Shown: piece after piece, positions 57,295 through 64,000 of the stretch
Layout: each line of letters opens with the position of its first letter
Numbering within the stretch: position 1 is the first letter of the stretch
Assembly: GCF_021730305.1 (NCBI RefSeq)
Contig: NZ_CP032674.1
Location: 310,001-374,000 of the forward strand
Reading direction: 5' to 3'
Source of the DNA: Xanthobacter sp. YC-JY1
Lineage (GTDB): Bacteria; Pseudomonadota; Alphaproteobacteria; Rhizobiales; Xanthobacteraceae
Length of the DNA: 64,000 bases
Program-made: the position numbers and the translations under genes
Notes under the pieces: generated by a model
The model's input: only the letters and a program-made list of their open reading frames with translations
Databases searched by the model: none
Told to the model about the DNA's origin: nothing

Positions 57295-57729
57295 ATGCAG
57301 ATCGGCGTTGAGACGTCCAAGGCGGTGGACCAGCGGCGTGTCTTCGTGGTGGACGAAGACGAGATCACCCGCGCGGCGCTCCAGTTCATGCTGCACGACG
57401 AGATCGAGACCCACGAGCTCGCCACCCCCGAGGAGGCCTATGAGAAGGGCCAGGGCTGGCTAGTCCCGCATGTGATCCTGCTCGGCGTCGGGCTGCTGAA
57501 GGCCCGCGGCGATGCGCTGATCGCGGAGATGAAGGCGAAGTTTCCCGGCGTGCGCATCCTCATCGTCACCGACAAGTCGGAAGAGGCGGTGGCGGTGAGC
57601 GGGCTCAAGGCCGGCGCTCATGGCGCGGTGGTGAAGCCGCTGACGCTGGAGAGCGTGCGCAAGAAGGTGGATACGGTGCTCGGCCGCGACGGCGGCGCGC
57701 AACTCGTCCAGCTGTCCGTGATGAAGTAG
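57295..57729 (+). CDS. receiver-like protein without the phosphoacceptor aspartate
   Basis: A 144-residue single-domain response-regulator fold. The acidic pair is in VFVVDEDE, the T/S in ILIVTDKS and the Lys-Pro in GAVVKPLT, all as in active receivers. The phosphorylated Asp at the end of the third strand, normally LLDxxLP, is Gly here (VILLGVGLLKARG) at about residue 64. Phosphorylation is therefore not expected. No output domain. It heads a NifA/sigma-54 operon with a NifO-like and a nitroreductase gene, so it may bind a partner constitutively. Confidence 0.88.
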   Translation: MQIGVETSKAVDQRRVFVVDEDEITRAALQFMLHDEIETHELATPEEAYEKGQGWLVPHVILLGVGLLKARGDALIAEMKAKFPGVRILIVTDKSEEAVAVSGLKAGAHGAVVKPLTLESVRKKVDTVLGRDGGAQLVQLSVMK

Positions 57730-57736
57730 GCCGGCC

Positions 57737-58174
57737 GTGGCCCACGTCACCTTCTGGGAGAAGCCGGGCTGCGGCACCAATGCCCGGCAGAAGCTCGCCC
57801 TTGCCAATGCCGGCCACACGCTGGACGTCCGCAGCCTCCTGACCGAGGCGTGGACGGCCGAGCGGCTGAAGGAGTTCTTCGGCGCGACGCCGGTCGCCAC
57901 CTGGTTCAATCCGGCGGCGCCGAAGGTGAAGTCGGGCGAGGTCAAGCCCGAGGCGGTGGAGGCTGAGGCGGCCATCGCGCTGATGCTGGCGGAGCCGTTG
58001 CTGATCCGCCGCCCCTTGGTGGAGGTGGAGGGCGCCCGCTGCGCCGGCTTCGACCGCGAGCCCGTCACCTCCCTGCTGGGGCCGGCCGCGCCGGGGGCGA
58101 GGCCCCTGGAAGGCTGCTCCCATCCCGGCGAGGCCCATCCCTGTCCGGACCCCGGCGAACGGAAGGCATCCTGA
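57737..58174 (+). CDS. NifO-like nitrogenase-associated protein, ArsC/Spx fold
   Basis: A 145-residue protein of the nitrogenase-associated ArsC family. VTFWEKPGCGTNARQKLALANAGHTLDVRSLLTEAWTAERLKEFFG has the thioredoxin-fold start with one cysteine in the ArsC position. The C-terminal part, with ARCAGFDREPV and CSHPGEAHPCPDP, is Cys/Pro-rich and could bind metal. In Azotobacter NifO was linked to molybdenum partitioning between nitrogenase and nitrate reductase. The GTG start lies seven bases after the previous stop. Confidence 0.88.
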   Translation: MAHVTFWEKPGCGTNARQKLALANAGHTLDVRSLLTEAWTAERLKEFFGATPVATWFNPAAPKVKSGEVKPEAVEAEAAIALMLAEPLLIRRPLVEVEGARCAGFDREPVTSLLGPAAPGARPLEGCSHPGEAHPCPDPGERKAS

Positions 58175-58176
58175 AC

Positions 58177-59841
58177 ATGAACGCGCTGCTGCCCCCCGCG
58201 CGTCCCTTCGAGGCGGCGCTGGCCTACCACGCCCGCACCAAGCACAGCCTGAAGGCCTATGCCGCCGGCCCCGAGACGCTGGACTGGGACATGCAGCCCA
58301 ATCCGTTCCGGGAGTATGAGGGCGCGCCGCGCACCGCTTTGCCGCTGGCGGCGGAAAGGCTCGACGTCTCCTTTGCCGAGATGGTGTCGGGAACGGTGGC
58401 GCCCGCACCTTTGGACCTTGCCGGCGTCGCCTTGCTGCTGGAACTTTCCTTCGGCCTCGCCGCCTGGAAGCAGCTCGGCCCCGATCGCTGGGCGCTGCGC
58501 TGCAATCCTTCCAGCGGCAATCTGCACCCCACCGAGGCCTATGTGATCGCCGGGCGCATCGCCGGTCTCGACGATGGCGTGCACCACTATGTCAGCCGCG
58601 ACCATGTGCTCGAGCATCGCTTCGCACCTCCGGGGCCGGACGTGGTGGCGGTGGCGAGCGCCTCCGGTTTCGCCATGGAGCAGAGGTTCGGCCCGACCGG
58701 CGGCGTGCCGTCTTTGTTCCTCGCCCTGTCGTCCATCCATTGGCGCGAGGCGTGGAAATATGGCGAGCGGGCCTTCCGCTATTGCCAGCTGGACCTCGGC
58801 CACGCGCTGGCCGCCGTGCGCTACGCCGCCTCCTGCCTCGGCTGGACCGCGCGACTGGTGGAGACCATCCCCAGCGCCGACATCGCCCGCCGCATCGGCC
58901 TCGACCGGGCGGTGGACTTTGCGGGGGCAGAGCGCGAGGATCCCGACATCCTAATCGCGCTGGCTCCTGTCGGCGGCGATCTGCCGGCCTTGCCGGCGGT
59001 GCCGTTTGGCGGGCGCTGGATGGGGCGGGCCAATGTGCTCGACCGGCATCCGCTCTATCGCTGGCCGGTGATCGATCAGGTGAGCCTTGCCACCCATCGC
59101 GCCGGCGTCGATGCGGGGGAGGTGCTGACGGCTCCGGCCCTCCCCGCGCGTGATGTCTCCGGCGAGGCGCGGGCGGCGTCGGTCATCCTCGGCCGGCGCA
59201 GCGCGCAGCGCTTCACCGCCAAGGGCAGCCTCATGCCCCGCGAGGTCTTCCTTGGCCTCATGGATGCGCTGATGCCGCGCGCCTTGGCGCCGTTCGATGC
59301 CGCTCCCTTCGAGGCGCGCGTCCATCCGCTCCTGTTCGTCCACCGGGTGGAGGGGCTGGCTCCCGGCCTTTATGCCCTGCCGCGCCGGGATGGTGTGATC
59401 GCGGATCTCAAGGCCGCGCTCCGCTCCGACTTCACCTGGGAAAAGCCGGAGGGCGTGCCCGCGCACCTGCCGCTCTACCGGCTGGTGGAAACCGACTGCC
59501 GGGGCATCGCCCGCACCGTGAGCTGCCATCAGGCCATCGCCAGCGACAGTTCCTTCGCCCTCGCCATGCTGGCGGAGTTCGAGCCGCTGGTGACGGCTGA
59601 GGCGTGGCGCTACCGCCAGCTCCATTGGGAGGCGGGCATGGTCGGCCAGTCGCTCTATCTGGAAGCGGAGGCGGCGGGCTTTCGCGGCACCGGCATCGGC
59701 TGCTTCTTCGATGATGACCTGCACCAGCTCCTGGGGCTCGAAGGCGGGGCCTTCCAGTCCATCTACCACTTCACCGTCGGGCGCGCCGCCGTCGACGACC
59801 GCATCACCACCGAGCCGGCCTATCTCGGCCGGGGCGCTTGA
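58177..59841 (+). CDS. tandem SagB-type nitroreductase
   Basis: A 554-residue flavoprotein with two nitroreductase-like halves. The first (about 1-300) has RCNPSSGNLHPTEAYVIAG, typical of SagB/ThcOx oxidases. The second (about 330-545) has VILGRRSAQRFTAKGSLMPREVFLGLM and WEAGMVGQSLYLEAEAAGFRGTGIGCFFDDDLH. SagB-type proteins form an FMN enzyme. Its substrate in nif clusters is not known. It starts two bases after the NifO-like gene. A REP-like palindrome pair follows. Confidence 0.88.
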   Translation: MNALLPPARPFEAALAYHARTKHSLKAYAAGPETLDWDMQPNPFREYEGAPRTALPLAAERLDVSFAEMVSGTVAPAPLDLAGVALLLELSFGLAAWKQLGPDRWALRCNPSSGNLHPTEAYVIAGRIAGLDDGVHHYVSRDHVLEHRFAPPGPDVVAVASASGFAMEQRFGPTGGVPSLFLALSSIHWREAWKYGERAFRYCQLDLGHALAAVRYAASCLGWTARLVETIPSADIARRIGLDRAVDFAGAEREDPDILIALAPVGGDLPALPAVPFGGRWMGRANVLDRHPLYRWPVIDQVSLATHRAGVDAGEVLTAPALPARDVSGEARAASVILGRRSAQRFTAKGSLMPREVFLGLMDALMPRALAPFDAAPFEARVHPLLFVHRVEGLAPGLYALPRRDGVIADLKAALRSDFTWEKPEGVPAHLPLYRLVETDCRGIARTVSCHQAIASDSSFALAMLAEFEPLVTAEAWRYRQLHWEAGMVGQSLYLEAEAAGFRGTGIGCFFDDDLHQLLGLEGGAFQSIYHFTVGRAAVDDRITTEPAYLGRGA

Positions 59842-59848
59842 GCACGCG

Positions 59849-59942
59849 CCGATCTGATTGCGAGGCAATCAGATCGGATAACGCGTTCTCTTTCTTAGAG
59901 TTGGAGGGCGATTCACCGATCAAGTTGTTTCAACTTGATCGG
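59849..59942. repeat. pair of REP-like palindromes
   Basis: Two perfect inverted repeats: a 13-bp arm (CCGATCTGATTGC) with 3-base loop at 59849-59877, and a 12-bp arm (CCGATCAAGTTG) with loop TTT at 59916-59942. Both begin with CCGATC, spaced by 38 AT-richer bases. I recall similar palindromes scattered in Azorhizobium/Xanthobacter genomes, which needs checking. They may also act as terminator or mRNA end. Confidence 0.7.
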
Positions 59943-59974
59943 ATCGCGCTCTGAGCGGGACGGGAGAGACCATC

Positions 59975-60772
59975 ATGAGACAGCGCACGCCCTTCCGCCG
60001 CATCGGCGTCGCGGAGGCGGTGGCCATCGTCGGCACGGGCAAGGCCCTGCTGCTCGATGTGCGTGACGCCAATTCCTACGCCGCCGGCCATGTGGAGGGC
60101 GCGCGGAACATGGCGTTCGGCAATCTCGGCGACATTATCGGCACCACGCCGAAGGCGCAGCCGGTGGTCATCTATTGCTATCACGGCAATGCCAGCCAGG
60201 AGTACGCGCAGGCCTTGTCGGATTTCGGCTTCTCCGACGTGACGAGCGTCGACGGCGGCTATGAGGCCTGGTTCAACCACGCGCAGGCGCAAAAGCCCGC
60301 CGCCGCGCTCGACCCCGCGCTCTCGGCCTGGATCGCCAGCCGTGGCTTTCCCCCGGATGGGCTGAACGCCACCGCCGAGAACGGCATGACGCCGCTGATG
60401 AAGGCCTGCGCCGAAGGGCTTCCCGAGACCGTCGCCGCCCTCATCGCCGCCGGTGCCACCCTCGACATCCGCAATGCGGACGGCAACACGGCGCTGTGGA
60501 TCGCCTGCGTGGGCGATCATCTCGACATCATCGACGCGCTGGTGGATGCGGGCATCGCCATCGACAGCGCCAACGACAATGGCGCTACGGCCCTGATGTA
60601 TGCGGCCTCCGCCGGCAAGGCCGGCGTGGTGGAGAGGCTGCTCGCCCGCGGGGCCGATCCAAGGCCGGAGACGCTGGACGGCTTCTCCGCGCTTGATCTC
60701 GCCTCCACCATCGAATGCCTCACGCTGCTGCGGCGCGCGACCAAGGAGGCCAGGGTCGCCACCCCGGCCTGA
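59975..60772 (+). CDS. rhodanese-ankyrin repeat fusion protein
   Basis: A 265-residue protein. Residues 1-105 form a single rhodanese domain with LLLDVRDANSYAAGHVEGARNM and the active cysteine in YCYHGNAS at about residue 68 (GlpE/PspE-type loop). Residues 125-260 form four ankyrin repeats (ENGMTPLMKACAEGLPETVAALIAAGA, NADGNTALWIACVGDHLDIIDALVDAG, and two more). Sulfur transfer directed by a protein-binding ankyrin array is the natural reading. It lies in the run from the NifO-like gene to modD. Confidence 0.9.
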   Translation: MRQRTPFRRIGVAEAVAIVGTGKALLLDVRDANSYAAGHVEGARNMAFGNLGDIIGTTPKAQPVVIYCYHGNASQEYAQALSDFGFSDVTSVDGGYEAWFNHAQAQKPAAALDPALSAWIASRGFPPDGLNATAENGMTPLMKACAEGLPETVAALIAAGATLDIRNADGNTALWIACVGDHLDIIDALVDAGIAIDSANDNGATALMYAASAGKAGVVERLLARGADPRPETLDGFSALDLASTIECLTLLRRATKEARVATPA

Positions 60773-60921
60773 TGCCCGATTGTCGCATTGCGCCTTGCCC
60801 GGTGGCCCCTTCGGCCTACCCGCGCGAGAGGCAGGCATTTTCTTCACGCGAACCGGTATCCACTTCGCTCGAAAATGTTTTATGCCTCCTGCTGTATCGG
60901 GACTGAGCGAGGATACGGCGC

Positions 60922-61764
60922 ATGACCTACCGCTGGTGGACGCAGGCCATGGTGGACGCCCTCCTCGCCGAGGACGCGCCCTATGGCGACCTCACGACCG
61001 AGAGCCTCGGCCTCGCCGGGCGCGACGCGCGCCTCTCCATGGCCGTGCGCGGCGATACCACCCTGTGCGGGGTGGAACTCGCGCGCGATCTGTTCCTCAC
61101 GGCTGGCGCCAAGGCCGACCTGCTGGCGGCGAGCGGGGCGCGGGTGCCGAAGGGCGACACCTTCCTCCTCGCCGAAGGCGCGGCCGGCCCCATCTTCCGC
61201 GCCTGGAAGGTGGCGCAGACGCTGGTGGAATATCTCTCCGGCATCGCCACCCTCACCGCCGACATCGTGGCCGCCGCGCGGGCGGTGTCGCCCGAGGTGG
61301 CGGTGGTGACCACGCGCAAGACTTTGCCCGGCGCCAAGGCGCAGATGATCGCCGCCATCCGCGCCGGCGGCGCCTTCCCGCACCGGCTCGGCCTCTCCGA
61401 GACGCTGCTGCTTTTCCCCGAACACGCCGCCTTCCTCGCCGATCCCGCCGAGGGCATCGCGCGGCTGCGCCGGCAGGCGCCGGAGAAGAAGGTGGTGGTG
61501 GAGGTGAAGACGCCGGAGGAGGCTGAGGCCGTTCTCCCCGCGCGGCCGGACGTGCTCCAGTGCGAGAAGATGACACCGGACGACATCCGACAGGTGGTCG
61601 CCATCACCGCGCAACGCTCGCCCGGCACGAAGGTCGCGGCGGCTGGCGGCGTCAATCTCTCCAACGCCGCCGCCTATGCCGCGGCTGGCGCCCATGTGCT
61701 GGTGACGTCCGCGCCCTATTGGGCGAAGCCCGCCGACGTGAAGGTGGTGATCGGCCCGGCCTGA
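60922..61764 (+). CDS. modD: ModD, molybdenum-linked quinolinate phosphoribosyltransferase homologue
   Basis: A 280-residue relative of NadC (quinolinate phosphoribosyltransferase) of the ModD type, found with molybdenum transport and nif genes. It has EDAPYGDLTTESLGL at the start, SGIATLTADIVAAAR, TRKTLPGAKAQMIAAIRAGGAFPHRLGLSETLL and the TIM-barrel C-terminal half with AAAGGVNLSNAAAYAAAGAHVLVTSAPYWAKPADVKV, the ModD signature. Its reaction is not established. The nif setting supports a link to molybdenum use. It has no sigma-54 site that I can see. Confidence 0.9.
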   Translation: MTYRWWTQAMVDALLAEDAPYGDLTTESLGLAGRDARLSMAVRGDTTLCGVELARDLFLTAGAKADLLAASGARVPKGDTFLLAEGAAGPIFRAWKVAQTLVEYLSGIATLTADIVAAARAVSPEVAVVTTRKTLPGAKAQMIAAIRAGGAFPHRLGLSETLLLFPEHAAFLADPAEGIARLRRQAPEKKVVVEVKTPEEAEAVLPARPDVLQCEKMTPDDIRQVVAITAQRSPGTKVAAAGGVNLSNAAAYAAAGAHVLVTSAPYWAKPADVKVVIGPA

Positions 61765-61927
61765 GCGGCGCCTGCCGCCGGCTCTCGCGCCGGATGATCT
61801 GCCCTCACCTGTGAATTCGTCCGGCTCCGGCAAGAAATGACGGGACGGGAACGGGCGGCTACGTAGTTATACGTATGTTCGATACCGACAAGGCGGCGTG
61901 TCGCACGTGTCTCGTCTGTCGTGATCC

Positions 61928-61970
61928 TGTCGAACCTCGGACAAGCTTGCCGGCTGTCGGCTTTGCGACA
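61928..61970. promoter_or_regulatory. two NifA upstream activator sequences of nifV
   Basis: TGTCGAACCTCGGACA (61928-61943) and TGTCGGCTTTGCGACA (61955-61970) are perfect TGT-N10-ACA sites 27 bases apart, 48-75 bases before the -24 element. The upstream gap 61765-61927 holds no gene. Confidence 0.88.
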
Positions 61971-62017
61971 GTTTCGCAGCCCACGATTTTCATCGATTTC
62001 AGAATGGCTTGCGGCAA

Positions 62018-62032
62018 TGGCACGCGGTTTGC
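62018..62032 (+). promoter_or_regulatory. sigma-54 promoter of nifV
   Basis: TGGCACGCGGTTTGC matches the consensus at every defined base. The nifV ATG is 113 bases downstream. Confidence 0.92.
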
Positions 62033-62144
62033 GTGATCCCTGTCAGGCGCTGCTGGCTCAAGTGGGCGGTTTCGATGCTCCGGCTCACCACAGGCGCGGT
62101 TCAGGGCCAAGGGACTTAGGGTCACGGGACTTGAGGAAGACACC

Positions 62145-63392
62145 ATGCTCGCGAAGTCTCCATCGGTGACATCTGGGCGCTCCGGCCGGGCCTCGGCGGA
62201 GGTCGGCGGTTCGGCGAAGGGGGCTGCGGCCACCCGCACGGTCTTCCTGAACGACACAACGCTCCGCGACGGGGAGCAGGCGCCCGGCGTCGCCTTCACC
62301 CGCAAGGAGAAGATCGAGATCGCCGAGGCGCTCGCCGCCGCGGGCGTGCCCGAGATCGAGGCCGGCACGCCGGCCATGGGCGACGAGGAGATCGAGACCC
62401 TTCGCTCTATCGTCTCGCTCAAGCTGCCCCTGCGCGTCGCGGCCTGGTGCCGGATGAGCGAGGAGGACCTGTTCGCGGCGGTCTCGGCCGGGGTCAATTA
62501 CGTCAATCTTTCCATTCCCACCTCCGATCGCCAGCTTCAGGGCAAGCTGAACCGGGATCGCGAGTGGGCGCTTGCGGCGATCAAGCATGTGGCGACCCTC
62601 GCCACCAAGCTCGGCTTCACCGTCGCCATCGGCTGCGAGGACGCCTCCCGCGCCGATCCGGATTTCCTGTGCCGCGTGGCCGAGGCGGCGCGGGAGGCGG
62701 GGGCCTTCCGCCTGCGCCTCGCCGACACGCTGGGCGTGCTCGATCCCTTCTCCACCTATGCGCTGGTGCGGCGCGTCGCCAATGCGACGGACCTCGAGAT
62801 CGAGTTCCACGCCCACGACGATCTCGGCCTTGCCACCGCCAACACGCTCGCCGCCGTCACCGGCGGCGCCCGCCATGCCAGCGTGACCGTGGTCGGGCTT
62901 GGCGAGCGGGCCGGCAATGCGGCGCTGGAGGAAGTGGCCATCGCCCTGCGCCAGACCGCCCGCGCCGAAAGCGGCATCGACCCGCGCGCCCTGCGCCCGC
63001 TGGCCGAGAAGGTGATGGCCGCGGCCGGCCGCGCCATGCCGCGCACCAAGGCCATCGTGGGCGAGGACGTGTTCACCCACGAGAGCGGTATCCATGTTTC
63101 CGGCCTGCTGAAGGATCGCGGCACCTACGAGGCGCTGAACCCGGAACTGCTCGGCCGCTCCCACCGCGTGGTGCTGGGCAAGCATTCGGGCCTTGCCGCC
63201 ATCTCCAAGGCGCTCGCCGACGAGGGGCTGGCGGTGGACGAGGCGCGCGGCCGGGCCATCCTCGCCCGGGTCCGCGACTTCTCGGTGCGCACCAAGGAGA
63301 CGGTGACGCCCCAGGTGCTCCGCCGCTTCTACGAGGACAGCTTCACCGAAGAAGCGCTGAAGCGCCGCCACGCAGCCGTGATGGGAGCCTGA
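62145..63392 (+). CDS. nifV: homocitrate synthase NifV
   Basis: NifV condenses acetyl-CoA with 2-oxoglutarate to R-homocitrate, the organic ligand of FeMo-co. The 415-residue protein has an Ala/Gly/Ser-rich N-terminal extension of about 30 residues, then FLNDTTLRDGEQAPGVAFTRKEKI (DmpG/LeuA family), HAHDDLGLATANTLA for the metal, and GERAGNAALEEV. Free-living diazotrophs need NifV; many rhizobia lack it and obtain homocitrate from the host. The gene is under a consensus sigma-54 promoter and precedes cysE by three bases. Confidence 0.96.
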   Translation: MLAKSPSVTSGRSGRASAEVGGSAKGAAATRTVFLNDTTLRDGEQAPGVAFTRKEKIEIAEALAAAGVPEIEAGTPAMGDEEIETLRSIVSLKLPLRVAAWCRMSEEDLFAAVSAGVNYVNLSIPTSDRQLQGKLNRDREWALAAIKHVATLATKLGFTVAIGCEDASRADPDFLCRVAEAAREAGAFRLRLADTLGVLDPFSTYALVRRVANATDLEIEFHAHDDLGLATANTLAAVTGGARHASVTVVGLGERAGNAALEEVAIALRQTARAESGIDPRALRPLAEKVMAAAGRAMPRTKAIVGEDVFTHESGIHVSGLLKDRGTYEALNPELLGRSHRVVLGKHSGLAAISKALADEGLAVDEARGRAILARVRDFSVRTKETVTPQVLRRFYEDSFTEEALKRRHAAVMGA

Positions 63393-63395
63393 CCC

Positions 63396-64000
63396 ATGAT
63401 CATGGGAAGTCCGAAGTGGCATGGTAGCGAAGTGCCCCTCGCCGCAGCCGTCGCGTCGGATGCGCCGGCGGCATCCTTCTCGGTCTGGCAGCTCATCCGC
63501 GAGGATGTGAACTGCGTGAAGGCGCGGGACCCGGCGGCGCGGCACACGTTCGAGATCGTGCTCACCTATCCTGGCGTCCACGCCATCATCTGGCACCGCC
63601 TCGCCAGCCGGCTGTGGCGGCGGGGGGTGAAGTTCCCGGCCCGCTTCCTGTCCTGGCTGGGCCGCTTTCTGACCAATGTGGACATCCACCCCGGCGCCAC
63701 CATCGGCCGGCGCTTCTTCATCGATCACGGCGCCTGCGTGGTGATCGGCGAGACCGCCGAGATCGGGGACGACGTAACCCTGTACCATGGCGTGACCCTC
63801 GGCGGGACGTCCTGGACGTCGGGCAAGCGCCATCCCACCTTGCGTAACGGCGTTCTCGTCGGGGCCGGGGCGAAGATCCTCGGGCCGATCACGGTCGGGG
63901 CGGGCTGCCGCGTGGGCGCCAATTCCGTGGTGATCGAGGACGTTCCCCCCGCCATGACGGTGGTGGGCATTCCCGGCCGGGTGGTGAAGCCCACCTCCGA
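63396..64000 (+). CDS. cysE: serine O-acetyltransferase, 3' end cut off
   Basis: CysE acetylates L-serine with acetyl-CoA to make O-acetylserine, the CysK substrate. About 201 codons are seen, open to the window end. The N-terminal part has [32 protein letters not shown]. The left-handed beta-helix has [33 protein letters not shown] and [23 protein letters not shown] codons at 63396 and 63402 are possible. It starts three bases after nifV, so it is NifA-controlled and likely boosts cysteine for NifS/SufS. Confidence 0.94.
   Translation, partial: MIMGSPKWHGSEVPLAAAVASDAPAASFSVWQLIREDVNCVKARDPAARHTFEIVLTYPGVHAIIWHRLASRLWRRGVKFPARFLSWLGRFLTNVDIHPGATIGRRFFIDHGACVVIGETAEIGDDVTLYHGVTLGGTSWTSGKRHPTLRNGVLVGAGAKILGPITVGAGCRVGANSVVIEDVPPAMTVVGIPGRVVKPTS

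Noticed and set aside
61876-61890. TGTTCGATACCGACA upstream of nifV as a NifA site
   Set aside because: Spacer of nine bases only.

Overview
The window is a near-complete molybdenum-nitrogenase (nif/fix) region from a GC-rich alphaproteobacterium. I place it in Xanthobacteraceae (Azorhizobium/Xanthobacter-like): two copies of nifH, fixABCX beside the second nifH, an alphaproteobacterial NifA with the C-x4-C linker, and NifA/sigma-54 promoters throughout. The genus is inference. I saw no tRNA, rRNA, CRISPR array, phage or insertion sequence.

Layout. 1-8614 is mostly housekeeping: the end of a PLP decarboxylase gene, a DnaA-domain IV-like protein with a DUF6456 protein, cysK, an Rrf2 regulator, dut, coaBC and a GGDEF-EAL protein. 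8961-16386 holds nifA and then a NifA-type promoter driving a 2[4Fe-4S] ferredoxin and sufBCDS. 16838-26633 is nifHDKENX, two nifX-linked genes, fdxB and nifQ. 26761-28825 is a reverse-strand operon with a sulfurtransferase and three unknown genes. 29209-31331 is an FAD oxidoreductase plus Rieske pair. 32551-35819 is iscA, a NifU-C-terminal protein, nifS, nifT and a SIR2-like gene. 36176-43063 is nifB, fdxN, a HesB-like gene, a TPR gene, an LRV gene, two nifZ genes and several small unknown or degenerate genes. 43274-46036 holds Grx4 and BolA, divergent from a YqeB-like gene, a second TPR gene and SufT. 46223-50434 carries a second Rieske gene, DUF6156, a truncated haemoglobin and small unknowns. 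50695-56777 is a second LRV gene, fixXCBA and nifH2, all on the reverse strand. 57295-64000 is a receiver-like gene, a NifO-like gene, a nitroreductase, a rhodanese-ankyrin fusion, modD, nifV and a truncated cysE.

How it works together. NifA and sigma-54 appear to drive at least ten transcription units: I found 16 perfect TGT-N10-ACA sites and about a dozen -24/-12 promoters. Structural genes (HDK), cofactor assembly (B, E, N, X, Q, V, ModD, probably YqeB), electron supply (FixABCX, ferredoxins) and Fe-S supply (SUF, NifS, IscA, Nfu, Grx4/BolA, SufT, CysE) share this control. No full-length NifU is present, so SUF plus a stand-alone NifU C-terminal domain may take its place.

The most unusual feature is a set of nif-linked proteins whose folds are recognisable but whose defining residues are missing: a DegT-type protein without its PLP lysine, an adjacent ferredoxin-like protein without cysteines, a dienelactone-hydrolase-like protein without nucleophile or histidine, and a receiver without its aspartate. 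Other oddities are NifE with two BFD-like domains, and paired Rieske, TPR, LRV, nifZ and nifH genes.
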